Of a DNA stretch of 64,000 nucleotides, positions 34,393 through 44,517 are shown one piece after another. The position numbers and the translations under genes were made by a program. This DNA comes from Bacteroidia bacterium. Its GTDB lineage: Bacteria > Bacteroidota > Bacteroidia > J057. The stretch lies in the NCBI GenBank assembly GCA_030430205.1, contig JAUIGE010000001.1:310001-374000 (forward strand), read 5' to 3'. The notes beneath the pieces are model-generated. The model made no database searches. It was not told the DNA's origin and saw nothing but the letters and a program-made list of their open reading frames with translations. The stretch's first letter is position 1. The number at the start of each line of letters is the position of its first letter.

Positions 34393-36086
34393 TCAACACG
34401 ATTTTTCTTTTTCCCTTTCACAAAGTACATATCTACGGGTCCTTTGTGCTTGATCGGCACTTTGCCGCGAGCTACGCACTCAAACTGATCTTTGATCAGG
34501 TCATAGGTCTGTTCGGAGATGTTGACCTCCCAGGCTTCGCCTGAGGACTCCATGCGGCTGGCGATGTTGACGGCATCGCCCCAGATGTCGTAGACGAACT
34601 TGTGCTTGCCGATGACTCCGGCGATGACGGAGCCGGAGTGGATACCGATCCTTAATTCCCAGTAGGGTTTTCCCTGGACTACTTTTTCTTTTTTCCACTG
34701 CTGCATAAAGGCTTGCATTTCCAGCCCGGCACGTACCGTATCGACGGCATGTTTGGGATTGGTTTTAGGCACGCCGGCTACAGCCATATAGGCATCGCCT
34801 ATGGTCTTGATTTTCTCCAGGTTGTAGCGTGCACAGATATCGTCAAAAGCTTCAAAACAGCGGTTGAGTTCGCTGATAAGGTCTTCAGGAGACATGCTGG
34901 TCGCCAGTCGGGTAAAGCCTTTAAAATCAGTAAACAGCATGGTTGCATGCTGGTATTTCTTGGGTTGTACCTTGCCGGTGGCTTTCAATTCGGTAGCTAC
35001 GACTTCCGGAAGAATATTGAGCAGCAAATCATCGGATTTCTGCTTTTCTTCCAGGATTTCGACATTCTTCTCAGCCAAATCCTTATTGGATTTTTGCTTG
35101 ATGCGGTTGTTGCGGAGAATAAGCAAAGCGATGATGAGAATGGTCCCGGCAGCTCCTACTGCAATAATCAGGTAAAGTATAAACTCTCTTTCCTGTTGTT
35201 TTTTCTCTCTCGCAAGGATTTCATTGTACTCTTGCAAAAAATCTATCCGCTTCATGCTTTTGGCAATGGTGGTATCCTTGCCGATCAACTCGGCATAGCG
35301 CGCTTCCAGGATTCCTTCCTGCTCCTGGATCAGCCTGCGAGCCTCTGAAAGGCTATCTTTGATGATCTCAAATTGCTCCTCAAAGCCCAAAGCCTGTATC
35401 TCCTGGCTGGCAGAAGGCGAAGCCGTCGTGCTTCCCAATCTTGATTTACAAATGGCAATATTGCTTTGAAGGGTTTTGATGTCGCTTTGATCGCCCATTT
35501 TTTGAGCGATTTTGAGCGCCGCCTGAAATGAATTGAGCGCTTGCTGGTAGTTCTTTTGTTCAAAATAAACCTGTCCTATTCTGTTGTGGACACTAGCTGT
35601 TTCTCCGTCATTCTTTAATTTGACAAAAATTTCCAGGCTTTTCTTAAAATTAATTAAGGCATTGTCATAGTCCAGCAATTGCTCGTGGCAATGACCCAGT
35701 GATTTATAATTACTTGCCAGGCTCGATTCCTTGTCTGGCCCCTGGTTAAAAGCAAGCGCTTTTTCATAGGTTTGAATGGCCCCTTCGTAGTTTTCGAGAT
35801 TGATCTCTCTGGCGCCATAGCTGGCGTAGGCCAGGCCTTGTAAAACCTTATTTTTATCTGCTAAAACAACTGCCCGCTTGGAAAGGCTAAGAGCCTGACG
35901 GGGCATCATTCTCCTAAGTTCATAAGATCCATTTGTTAGAATCTCAATTTTTTTCTCCGCATTGGGACCTTTAGCTACCTCCGATAATATCTCCTGAAAA
36001 CGATCTCGGGCGTTTTGTCCCAAAGAAACGGACATAACACATAAGAGCAGGGAGATGGAGAGGACAGCGACTTTCTTCGAGTTCAT
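34389..36086 (-). CDS. adenylate cyclase, class III, with TPR sensor region
   Basis: A 565-residue protein: signal peptide (1-23), extracytoplasmic TPR array (about 80-215), a coiled region, one membrane helix (303-324), a signalling helix and a C-terminal class III cyclase domain (about 375-565). Metal-binding Asp387 (LFTDFKGFT) and Asp431 (GDAYMA) are present, as are the adenine-selecting Lys427 (KIKTIG) and Asp500 (VYDIWG) and the transition-state Asn507 and Arg511 (NIASR). It should therefore make cAMP rather than cGMP. The cAMP-binding-type protein on the opposite strand starts 260 bases away. The stop codon overlaps that of the receptor gene. Confidence 0.95.
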   Translation of the reverse strand: MNSKKVAVLSISLLLCVMSVSLGQNARDRFQEILSEVAKGPNAEKKIEILTNGSYELRRMMPRQALSLSKRAVVLADKNKVLQGLAYASYGAREINLENYEGAIQTYEKALAFNQGPDKESSLASNYKSLGHCHEQLLDYDNALINFKKSLEIFVKLKNDGETASVHNRIGQVYFEQKNYQQALNSFQAALKIAQKMGDQSDIKTLQSNIAICKSRLGSTTASPSASQEIQALGFEEQFEIIKDSLSEARRLIQEQEGILEARYAELIGKDTTIAKSMKRIDFLQEYNEILAREKKQQEREFILYLIIAVGAAGTILIIALLILRNNRIKQKSNKDLAEKNVEILEEKQKSDDLLLNILPEVVATELKATGKVQPKKYQHATMLFTDFKGFTRLATSMSPEDLISELNRCFEAFDDICARYNLEKIKTIGDAYMAVAGVPKTNPKHAVDTVRAGLEMQAFMQQWKKEKVVQGKPYWELRIGIHSGSVIAGVIGKHKFVYDIWGDAVNIASRMESSGEAWEVNISEQTYDLIKDQFECVARGKVPIKHKGPVDMYFVKGKKKNRVD

Positions 36087-36149
36087 AGCGGACCAAATTG
36101 CAAAAGTTATACCTAAGAATGAAGATTTTTTTCTTCTTATATTTGGTGG

Positions 36150-36326
36150 AAGAGTAGAGACTAGAGAGCAGAGAGTAGAGATTGAAGACTGTGGACTTAA
36201 TACTGGATCGGGGATTTAATTTATTTTCAAATCGTTTCTTATCTATATTTACAAAATCTCCCCTCTCTGTTCTCTGTTCTCTGTTCTCTGTTCTCTGCTC
36301 TCTTCTCTCTTCTCTCGCTTCTCCCC
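36150..36326. repeat. heptanucleotide array 4, purine/pyrimidine arms in inverted orientation
   Basis: A left arm of AGAGTAG/AGAGAGC-type units (about 36150-36181) and a right arm of TTCTCTG units (about 36260-36326, with TCTTCTC variants) are imperfect reverse complements around an 80-base spacer. It occupies the divergent promoter region between the cyclase and the cyclic-nucleotide-binding protein. It ends 20 bases before the latter's ATG. Confidence 0.85.
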
Positions 36327-36346
36327 CTATCCAATTTATTCTTTTC

Positions 36347-37738
36347 ATGGAACGAAAAAAGATCATTGAATTTCTTGCTAAATCTCCCCTTTTTCAAAGC
36401 CTTTCTCACAAGCAACTTGAGCGCATTTCTCAAAAAGTGAAAGTAAGGCAGTTTTTTCCAGATGACATCATCGTATGGCAGGGTCAGCCCAGCAATAGCC
36501 TTTTTGTAATCAGCAACGGCATCGTTGCTGTAAAAAGTATCACCAATGAGACCGAGAACCTCCTCGCATACCTCATGCCTGGTAATACTTTTGGAGAAGT
36601 AGGGATTTTGGAAAATCAGCCACGATCCGCCACCGTGGTTGCGCTGAGTGATGTGGATGTGCTTGTCATCCAGCGAGATGATTTTTTGTATATCCTCAAT
36701 CGCTATGCGCCCGTCGCAATTGAACTGGCCCGCATACTCGGGCGCTACCTCGTAGATTCCAACAAACGCCTGAGCCAGGACGAAAAAACCATTCAAATCA
36801 TCCTCCTTTTCAATCTGCATGAAGATACGGGTGGGACCGGAATCGCCAGTCTTATCTCCGCCGAGTTGTGTGGAAAAAACGACAGGCCGACTGTTTATGT
36901 GGAATATCGAAATTCCAAGGAGGTTGTCAAATCCCTCAAAACCACCCCTGGCAGTGGTACCTATCACCATCCCAGTGGATTTGATATCCTGATACCTCAG
37001 GAAGATACCTATCTTCCCAGCACCACCCGTACCACCCTTGTCCTTGACAAGTTGAAAAACAAATACGAAAACATCGTTTTCAGCCTTCCCGGCCAACTCG
37101 ACGCATCCACTTCCATGCTCCTTGAGCAGGCAGACCAGATTTTGCTTCTCGCTTCGCCCCTCGAAGACGCACATCATCTGGTAGATGAGTTGCATAGCGA
37201 GATCCGCAAACGTACCCGTCCTGGTGAAACCAGCATATTTACCCTGCTCAATCGGGCAAAGCCCGAATATAAAGATGTGGAGTTTACTCCTCCTCCTATG
37301 GATTTTGAAATCCCCTATTTGGAAGAATTTCCCAGCTTTTCTTTACCCAAACGCAAAAAGCTCGACCTGCCGGACGCCATCGCCGATGTGATCGGAACCT
37401 GTATTGACCGCCTGGAAAGGACGCATAATATTGCGGTTTTCATTCCGACTACCATGGATGTAGACAAACCTATCAACACAGATGTCTACGTGAAAGATGT
37501 GCTCAATTTTATGGCCGAAAGATTTGGCGGCGCTACCTGCCGGGAGGCAAGCGGTGTATGGAATAGCGGAGAAGTCGGCCTCGTAGGAGAAACCGTGAAT
37601 ATCGTAGAATCCTATATGAACCGCGAGGACATGAATACTTACCTCGACGAAGTCGTGGCCCTGGTGAAAAAACTCAAACTGGAATTGGGTCAGGAAGCGA
37701 TGGCGCTTGAGGTGGATCGGAAGCTGACTTTGATATAG
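36347..37738 (+). CDS. cyclic-nucleotide-binding domain fused to a degenerate MinD-like domain
   Basis: A 463-residue protein starting at the ATG at 36347 (MERKKII); the frame extends upstream only through repeat DNA. Residues 1-125 form a cyclic nucleotide-binding domain whose phosphate-binding cassette [16 protein letters not shown] keeps Glu84 and Arg93, typical of cAMP binders. Residues 145-350 look like a ParA/MinD ATPase fold ([26 protein letters not shown]), but the Walker A lysine is missing. The last 100 residues form a separate domain ([13 protein letters not shown] to [12 protein letters not shown]), similar in style to DUF3574-type proteins. It probably reads cAMP made by the divergent cyclase; the effector action is unknown. 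Confidence 0.85.
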   Translation: MERKKIIEFLAKSPLFQSLSHKQLERISQKVKVRQFFPDDIIVWQGQPSNSLFVISNGIVAVKSITNETENLLAYLMPGNTFGEVGILENQPRSATVVALSDVDVLVIQRDDFLYILNRYAPVAIELARILGRYLVDSNKRLSQDEKTIQIILLFNLHEDTGGTGIASLISAELCGKNDRPTVYVEYRNSKEVVKSLKTTPGSGTYHHPSGFDILIPQEDTYLPSTTRTTLVLDKLKNKYENIVFSLPGQLDASTSMLLEQADQILLLASPLEDAHHLVDELHSEIRKRTRPGETSIFTLLNRAKPEYKDVEFTPPPMDFEIPYLEEFPSFSLPKRKKLDLPDAIADVIGTCIDRLERTHNIAVFIPTTMDVDKPINTDVYVKDVLNFMAERFGGATCREASGVWNSGEVGLVGETVNIVESYMNREDMNTYLDEVVALVKKLKLELGQEAMALEVDRKLTLI

Positions 37739-37853
37739 TATGCAGTGCTTAGTATTCAGTTGGCAGTACATCTCTTATTCCAACTGCATACTGCCAACTG
37801 CATACTGCATACTGCCAACTGCCAACTGCATACTGCCAACTACATACTGCCAA

Positions 37854-37855
<2 letters not shown>
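37739..37855. repeat. heptanucleotide array 5, filling the gap between two stop codons
   Basis: A left arm TATGCAGTG, ATTCAGTTGGCAGTA (37739-37769) and a longer right arm of alternating CTGCATA and CTGCCAA units (about 37780-37855) are reverse complements around a 10-base spacer. The array starts directly after the TAG of the cyclic-nucleotide-binding gene and its last unit contains the stop codon of purA. Confidence 0.9.
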
Positions 37856-39143
<1,288 letters not shown>

Positions 39144-39488
39144 CTATGATTCCTGATATGCTTCCAAAGCTTCCTGCTCACTGTCGTAAATGCGGAAGAT
39201 GGTGTTCAGTTTGGTGATTAGGAGCAGGTTTCTGATGAAATCAGAAGGTTGAGCCAGGATAAGCTCTCCTCCTTTTTTTCTCGCTTTGGTGAGCAAAGTG
39301 ATAAGCACTCCTAAGCCGCTGCTGTTAATATGCTTCAACTCCTCCATGGAGATGATGAAGTTTTCTGTACCGCTATCTATCTGAGAGTTGAAAGAGTCGG
39401 TGATTGCAATACCATCATTCTCGCCTATCAGGTTTCCTTTTAGCCTGTAAATGCCGATATCGCCGTTTTGGGAATAACTAAAGTCCAT
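39144..39488 (-). CDS. STAS-domain protein, anti-sigma factor antagonist-like
   Basis: A 114-residue single STAS domain. The conserved loop around HINSSGLGVLITLL contains the serine normally phosphorylated in SpoIIAA/RsbV-type antagonists. No anti-sigma kinase (RsbW type) or PP2C phosphatase gene lies nearby, so the partner switch would have to be encoded elsewhere. It lies 18 bases upstream of purA and 57 bases downstream of the Fur-family gene, in the same direction. Confidence 0.88.
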   Translation of the reverse strand: MDFSYSQNGDIGIYRLKGNLIGENDGIAITDSFNSQIDSGTENFIISMEELKHINSSGLGVLITLLTKARKKGGELILAQPSDFIRNLLLITKLNTIFRIYDSEQEALEAYQES

Positions 39489-39545
39489 ATATTATTGAGG
39501 AAGGGTTATAGTCAGGGCGCAAAATTAACAATTTATATCCAAGCA

Positions 39546-40037
39546 TCAATTGGAATCCGCTTTATAATCTGGACAATCTTTTCCGGACAGGCATTTTCCA
39601 TAAAGCGTCAATGCATGTGAATCGATTTTAAAGTCCAGTAGTTCGCCTACCATTTTCTCGATTGCCCCGATTCGGGGGTCACAAAATTCCAGCACTTTTC
39701 CGCATTGCTTGCATATCATGTGGTCGTGCTGCCTGTAGCCATAGGACTTTTCATACAAAGCCTGGGTAGCACCAAACTGATGCCGCTTAACCAGTTCGCA
39801 GGCGACAAGCAGGTCCAGGGTATTATAGACCGTGGCTCTGCTCACCCGGTAATTTTTGTTTTTCATGTGGATGTAAAGAGACTCCACATCAAAATGATCT
39901 GTACGGTTGTAGATTTCTTCGAGGATGGCATAGCGCTCAGGAGTCTTGCGCTGCCCTTTGCTGTCAAGGTGTGCAGCAAAGATTTTTTTCACCTCCTCTA
40001 TCCGTTCTTGCTGCTTTATTGGGGGTACTTCAGGCAT
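39546..40037 (-). CDS. Fur/PerR-family metal-responsive repressor
   Basis: A 163-residue winged-helix regulator. The DNA-recognition part ([24 protein letters not shown], in short blocks) is followed by a dimerisation domain with the histidine-rich metal site [17 protein letters not shown] and a second cysteine pair near the C-terminus (CLSGKDC) that would hold structural zinc. It may sense iron, zinc, manganese or peroxide; the sequence alone does not decide. The gene is first of the group with the STAS protein and purA. A small membrane peptide gene lies 114 bases upstream on the same strand. Confidence 0.92.
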   Translation of the reverse strand: MPEVPPIKQQERIEEVKKIFAAHLDSKGQRKTPERYAILEEIYNRTDHFDVESLYIHMKNKNYRVSRATVYNTLDLLVACELVKRHQFGATQALYEKSYGYRQHDHMICKQCGKVLEFCDPRIGAIEKMVGELLDFKIDSHALTLYGKCLSGKDCPDYKADSN

Positions 40038-40151
40038 GTTGAACTCACATTAAATAAAAATCCATGCTTCCAAACCAATACGTTTGAAAGCCATGCAATA
40101 TACGAAAAAATTGTGCGCTGGATGTATCCCTTCAAAAGCAAAGGATTGATC

Positions 40152-40274
40152 TCAACGGCGGCGTGCCTGCCCCCTGGAGCGGCTACGGGAAGAAGGTTGG
40201 CTCAGGATATTTTTAGTGCCAAAATACGCCAGAATGATTCCGCCAACAACAATTACCACCAGAAGTATTTTCAT
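40152..40274 (-). CDS. possible 40-residue single-helix membrane peptide with arginine-rich tail
   Basis: An open frame with ATG at 40272-40274 and TGA at 40152-40154 encodes one hydrophobic helix (MKILLVVIVVGGIILAYFG) followed by a basic tail (SRSRSRGQARRR). The upstream bases are A/T-rich, as at most starts here. It is short enough to be chance, but the clean helix-plus-basic-tail design is that of small membrane regulators. Confidence 0.5.
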   Translation of the reverse strand: MKILLVVIVVGGIILAYFGTKNILSQPSSRSRSRGQARRR

Positions 40275-40338
40275 GATTAAAAGAATTAAATTGCGTGACA
40301 AATAATATTAGGAATAAGTTAGGGAAAAATTTAGAAAT

Positions 40339-41886
40339 ATGCCAGAAACCATCGCCATCCTTGATCTGGGAACCAATACCTTCAACATGCTGCTGGTTGT
40401 GCGAAATGAGCGGGACGAGTTTACCGTTAAAGGCAAGTTTAAAGAAGCTGTAAAGCTGGGTGAGGGAGGAATCACCTCAGGCCTGATCGCACCAGCTGCC
40501 TTTAGTCGCGGCATCCAGGCTTTGCGGATTTACCGCAATCTGATAGACTCCTCGGGCGTAAATACTATTTTCGCCTTTGCCACCAGCGCTATCCGCTCGG
40601 CCAAAAATGGCCCGGATTTCGTCAAGGCTGCCAAAGAGGAATGCGGCATAAATGTCCGGATCATCAATGGCAATGAAGAAGCATCGCTGATCCATGAAGG
40701 GGTGAAAAATGGCGTCTATCTCCCCCGGCAAGAGCCGGTTCTCCTGCTCGACATAGGCGGCGGGAGTGTGGAGTTTGCGGTATCGCAAGGAGGCTCCCCC
40801 CTGCTGCTTCGCAGCCTCAATATAGGCGCTGCGCGCCTCCTGGAGCGCATCGCGCCTTCTGACCCCATCAAGCCCGCCGAGCTCAAAACGCTCGAAAAAC
40901 TACTGGATGAGGAGCTTGGAAGCCTCATCTCTGAGATCAAAGAATTTGACATCAAAATGGTCGTGGGTTCTTCCGGCTCCTGTGAGATGCTGGGTTCGAT
41001 GGTTGCTTACACCAATGGAGATGTGCTCTCTGCAAGCAAATTGAATGGCTACCTTTTTAGCCGAAAATCATTTGAGAAAATCCACCGAACGATCGTCAAA
41101 TCCAGCCTCGAAGAGCGCCTGCAGATGCAAGGCATGGAAAGCCTGCGGGCCGACCTGATCGTGATGGCTTCCAGTATTTGTGCCTACCTCACCAAAAGGC
41201 TGCCTATACAGCAGTTTATGGTGTCTACCAGTGCGCTAAAAGAAGGCATTTTTTTTCGCTACCTACAGGATGAGCAGCAGCGCATCGATAAATTTATGGG
41301 GGCAGCGGACCGTAGCCTGAGGGCCAAAGCCATTCAAAATCTCGCTCAAAAATATGGTTTTGAACCCAAACATGCAGTACAGGCAAGTGCCCTCGCTACC
41401 CAGCTTTTTCATGCTCTCAAGCCTCTGCACAATTATGGGCCGCAAGAACTCGAACTCCTGCAATATGCAGCAGCAGTACATGACATCGGGCGATTTATCA
41501 ACCCCTCCGGCCATCACAAACATGGCCAATACATCATCATGAACAGTGAGTTGCCGGGCTTCTCCACCAATGAGTTGGTATTTCTCGCCAACCTGGTGCG
41601 ATACCATCGCAAAAGTCTGCCAAAAGGCGACCATTATCATTTCAAAATAATTCCGGAGTCACGTAAAAGGATGGTCCTCTGGCTGGGGGGCATCCTGCGC
41701 CTCGCCGACAACCTCGACCGCGGTCACCGCAACCTCATCACCGGCCTGGAGGCCGATTGGGACGAGCAAAAATTGGGTATTACCCTCAAAGCGAAAGACA
41801 ATGTCAGCCTGGAGATTGGCCATGCCATGGAAAATCGCCACCTCCTGGAGATGGCTTGTGGGAGAGAAGTGGTGGTTGATGGGTGA
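40339..41886 (+). CDS. Ppx/GppA exopolyphosphatase/pppGpp phosphohydrolase with HD domain
   Basis: A 515-residue protein. The N-terminal 300 residues form the ASKHA-fold Ppx/GppA domain (AILDLGTNTFNM, LLDIGGGSVEF, VGSSGSCEMLG); the C-terminal part is an HD-like domain (AAAVHDIGRFINPSGHHKHG, LVRYHRKSLP) as in the long bacterial Ppx forms. It hydrolyses polyphosphate and/or pppGpp in the cytosol. No ppk or spoT gene is adjacent. It is convergent with the TonB-like gene, with an 11-base gap. Confidence 0.93.
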   Translation: MPETIAILDLGTNTFNMLLVVRNERDEFTVKGKFKEAVKLGEGGITSGLIAPAAFSRGIQALRIYRNLIDSSGVNTIFAFATSAIRSAKNGPDFVKAAKEECGINVRIINGNEEASLIHEGVKNGVYLPRQEPVLLLDIGGGSVEFAVSQGGSPLLLRSLNIGAARLLERIAPSDPIKPAELKTLEKLLDEELGSLISEIKEFDIKMVVGSSGSCEMLGSMVAYTNGDVLSASKLNGYLFSRKSFEKIHRTIVKSSLEERLQMQGMESLRADLIVMASSICAYLTKRLPIQQFMVSTSALKEGIFFRYLQDEQQRIDKFMGAADRSLRAKAIQNLAQKYGFEPKHAVQASALATQLFHALKPLHNYGPQELELLQYAAAVHDIGRFINPSGHHKHGQYIIMNSELPGFSTNELVFLANLVRYHRKSLPKGDHYHFKIIPESRKRMVLWLGGILRLADNLDRGHRNLITGLEADWDEQKLGITLKAKDNVSLEIGHAMENRHLLEMACGREVVVDG

Positions 41887-41897
41887 AAATCTACCTT

Positions 41898-42761
41898 TTA
41901 CCCCTTCAAAATAAAAGTAACATCCATTTTCACTACCTGATCTTCCTGCGGAACATTCGCAGGCAATGGGCTGAACTTCCATGTGCGAATGGCGTTCATC
42001 GCATTTCTACGCAGGGTCATCTTGGTGGTGGGGTCAGGTACGACCTTGCTCACCGTGCCATCAGGTCTGATCGTGAGAGTCAGGGTAATGATTCCCTCTT
42101 CCTGGGTGTCATACACCGGATCGGGATAGTATAGCGGTTTGCGGGCGCCACCACCTCCGCCTTCACCCCAGGTGAAAGAGTAGCGATCGTCAAACTCTTT
42201 ATTGGTGGGTTGCCCGGCATTGCCGGTAGTACTGGCATCGCCCTGATTGGAGCCGCTAGGCTTGGTGGTCTCCACGGGTTTCGTTTCTACAGGTTTAGTA
42301 TCCTGTGGTTTGGTTTGGGTGTTGGTTTCAGTAGGTTTTACCTTGGGTTTTTCTTCCTTGACCTTCTCTTTTTCCACAGGCTTGTCTTCTTTGACAGGCT
42401 TGACTTCAGGCTGTGAGACAGGTGAAGGGGTATTTTGGGTTACGACAGGTGTCGGTGTCTCAGGCGTCTCGGAGGCTTGCTCCTGGGGCTCAGGCGCCGC
42501 TCTCTCTTCTACCGGAACAGGAGCCGGGTCCTCTATCGCTGGCTCAAAATTATTGATATCCTTGCTGCCTGTGCGGCTATCGCCATAGTCAAATGCACCT
42601 ACCAGCTCATAAGGATCTTCTCCCGGAGGGGGAACGATCATGCGTATGCCTGACCAGATAAAGCTGATCAGCAAAAAGAGAATGATGATCCCGCTGGTTA
42701 TACCAGCACTGATCCGCTGGTTTTTTCTCTCTAATGCGATGATTTCCGGTTTGTCAAACAT
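41898..42761 (-). CDS. TonB-family energy transducer
   Basis: A 287-residue protein with one membrane helix (about 18-40), a long Pro/Glu/Lys-rich periplasmic spacer (about 75-190, with PKVKP and KPVET repeats) and a C-terminal TonB-like domain (GIITLTLTIRPDGTVSKVV, IRTWKFSPLP). It should couple the inner-membrane proton motive force, through ExbB/ExbD encoded elsewhere, to outer-membrane receptors such as those at 5631 and 32008. A Gly-rich stretch (GEGGGGGARKP) sits just before the C-terminal domain. Confidence 0.9.
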   Translation of the reverse strand: MFDKPEIIALERKNQRISAGITSGIIILFLLISFIWSGIRMIVPPPGEDPYELVGAFDYGDSRTGSKDINNFEPAIEDPAPVPVEERAAPEPQEQASETPETPTPVVTQNTPSPVSQPEVKPVKEDKPVEKEKVKEEKPKVKPTETNTQTKPQDTKPVETKPVETTKPSGSNQGDASTTGNAGQPTNKEFDDRYSFTWGEGGGGGARKPLYYPDPVYDTQEEGIITLTLTIRPDGTVSKVVPDPTTKMTLRRNAMNAIRTWKFSPLPANVPQEDQVVKMDVTFILKG

Positions 42762-42992
42762 ATTCTCTTATTTTGAATCTTGTCTTTGAGTTGGTAGGTG
42801 AGCTTGAAATCCTTTCAAAAATAATAAAAAAGAATCAATCTCCTCTTTTACCTATAAGATGCTTTCCCAGGTAAAAATCCACAAATTCAACGAATCATTT
42901 TCTTTTTTGTTGAAGAGAATTTAAAGGCTTAACGCTTCGTAAGTTTTGCCCTTCAGCGGCAACTAACCACCATAGCACCCCACAAATCATGA

Positions 42993-43829
42993 ATGCTTTC
43001 CCCTATGTCCCATCTTAGTCGGCTCGACCATTGTACCAATTGCAGCGCTCCTCTGCCTCTGCAAGAGCCGTTTTGCCCCTATTGCGGGCAAAAAAACATA
43101 GATCGAAAGATTTCACTCTGGGTTTTCTTCAAAGAATTTTTGGGAGAATATACCCGCCTGGACGCCAAGCTCCTCAGGAGCATGATCTCCCTGATCACAA
43201 AACCTGGTTTTCTAACCAGAGAATATTGGGCCGGAAGGCGAAAAGCTTATCTCAGACCGACGCAGATTTTCCTGTTCATGGGCCTGATTACCTTCCTCCT
43301 TTTCAGTTGGATGATTGAAATAAACAATTCCAGCTCCAACAACCTCCATGTTTCTTTTAATGAGGGAATAGAATCCATTAATGGGAAAAGTTATTTCGAA
43401 AGGCACATACAGGAAAATGTAGCGCAGGCAAAGAAAAACCCACTTGCCCTTATTCAAAAAGTTCTCAAACAATTGCCCCTGTCCCTGCTGGTTCTATTGC
43501 CCGTTTATGCCTTTTTTGTAAAATTATTTTTCCGGAAAAAATCCCCTTATCTGGTCGAGCACTTTGTGCATTTGCTTCATATACATGCTTTTATCTTTTT
43601 GGTAGGGGCGATATTCTCTTTTGTGGGAATCCTTGGATTCAGGCATGCCCTGCTCAATTGGATTGCCTTTCTTGCCATAATAATTTACATATTTATCAGC
43701 CTAAAACGAGTATATCAGGAAAAAACCGGCCGCTTGCTGGTAAAATGGTTTTTTCTTGCCATGATATACCTCCTCCTTATGCCGCTGGGCAGCCTGTTGG
43801 TCAGCATGTTTATCAGTCTGCTCTTTTAA
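42993..43829 (+). CDS. DUF3667 membrane protein with N-terminal zinc ribbon
   Basis: A 278-residue protein of the DUF3667 family. It opens with a CxxC...CxxC zinc ribbon (CTNCSAPL, CPYCGQKN), followed by the family block LITKPGFLTREYWAGRRKAYLRP and four to five membrane helices in the C-terminal two thirds. Common in Bacteroidota; the function is not established. ATG at 43005 (MSHLSR) is an alternative start and avoids four non-conserved residues. No partner gene is evident. Confidence 0.85.
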   Translation: MLSPMSHLSRLDHCTNCSAPLPLQEPFCPYCGQKNIDRKISLWVFFKEFLGEYTRLDAKLLRSMISLITKPGFLTREYWAGRRKAYLRPTQIFLFMGLITFLLFSWMIEINNSSSNNLHVSFNEGIESINGKSYFERHIQENVAQAKKNPLALIQKVLKQLPLSLLVLLPVYAFFVKLFFRKKSPYLVEHFVHLLHIHAFIFLVGAIFSFVGILGFRHALLNWIAFLAIIIYIFISLKRVYQEKTGRLLVKWFFLAMIYLLLMPLGSLLVSMFISLLF

Positions 43830-43851
43830 TCTGAAACAAATACCCAAATCT

Positions 43852-43883
43852 TTTGCTTAGCAAGACGAAGTGCTATAATTTTG
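43852..43883 (+). promoter_or_regulatory. Bacteroidota-type promoter of the nuoI-hslV pair
   Basis: TTTG at 43852-43855, exactly 20 bases, then TAATTTTG at 43876-43883, a full match to the TTTG/TAnnTTTG consensus at canonical spacing. Transcription would begin near 43890, 30 bases before the ATG at 43921, ruling out the TTG-initiated extension from 43897. Confidence 0.7.
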
Positions 43884-43920
43884 ACAGTCAATCATTTTGG
43901 ATTCATTTATACCTACAGAT

Positions 43921-44517
43921 ATGTCTACAGAGGTCAAGCATGGCGTCAGCCGTGGAGATAAAAAAGAGCGAAGCCTACATGGCGGCGGGAAGTTATACAT
44001 ACCTGCCATTTTACAGGGAATGATGTTTTCTATCAAACATGTTTTCCGTAAAAAAGTGACCAAGATGTATCCGGAGGAAAAAATCGAGCTGGGTGCAGAG
44101 TTTCGTGGAAGGCCGGTTTTGGTGGCTGAAAACGGTACCGAGCGCTGCGTGGCTTGTGGCCTGTGCGCCCGCGCCTGCCCGCCTCTGGCGATCAGCATGC
44201 AGGCATCTGAAACAGATGACCAGAAAGAGCGCTTCCCTGAGCGCTTTGAGATAGATATGCTTCGCTGCATTTATTGCGGCTTTTGTGAAGAGGTTTGCCC
44301 GGAAGAGGCCATCGTGATGAGCCCTGAGTATGACTTCAACTTCACCGATCGCAAAGACGCGATCATGGGCAAGGATCGCCTGATCATGGACAAGGAAGTC
44401 CTGAAACCACGGCTCGATTTCCTCGCCAAAAAACGCAACGCCAACTATGGCGAAGAGCAGTACACATACGATCCCGCCAATAATTACCATACCCTGAGAA
44501 ATCGCAAAGATTCATGA
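43921..44517 (+). CDS. nuoI: NADH-quinone oxidoreductase subunit I (8Fe ferredoxin)
   Basis: A 198-residue subunit of respiratory complex I that carries two 4Fe-4S clusters between the peripheral arm and quinone. Both cluster motifs are complete: Cys76, 79, 82, 86 (CVACGLCARAC) and Cys116, 119, 122, 126 (CIYCGFCEEVC). The start at 43921 fits the promoter. No other nuo gene is nearby, whereas nuoI normally lies between nuoH and nuoJ. It overlaps hslV by four bases (ATGA). The N-terminal 30 residues before the conserved region (IPAILQGMMFSIKH) are Lys/Arg-rich. Confidence 0.92.
   Translation: MSTEVKHGVSRGDKKERSLHGGGKLYIPAILQGMMFSIKHVFRKKVTKMYPEEKIELGAEFRGRPVLVAENGTERCVACGLCARACPPLAISMQASETDDQKERFPERFEIDMLRCIYCGFCEEVCPEEAIVMSPEYDFNFTDRKDAIMGKDRLIMDKEVLKPRLDFLAKKRNANYGEEQYTYDPANNYHTLRNRKDS

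Noticed and set aside
36182..36346. N-terminal extension of the cyclic-nucleotide-binding protein
   Set aside because: The 55 extra residues (SVLCSLFSVLCS-type) are translated heptanucleotide repeat; the conserved domain begins at the ATG at 36347.
43897..43920. TTG start for nuoI
   Set aside because: The promoter places the transcription start near 43890, too close for a ribosome-binding site before 43897, and the ATG at 43921 matches family length.
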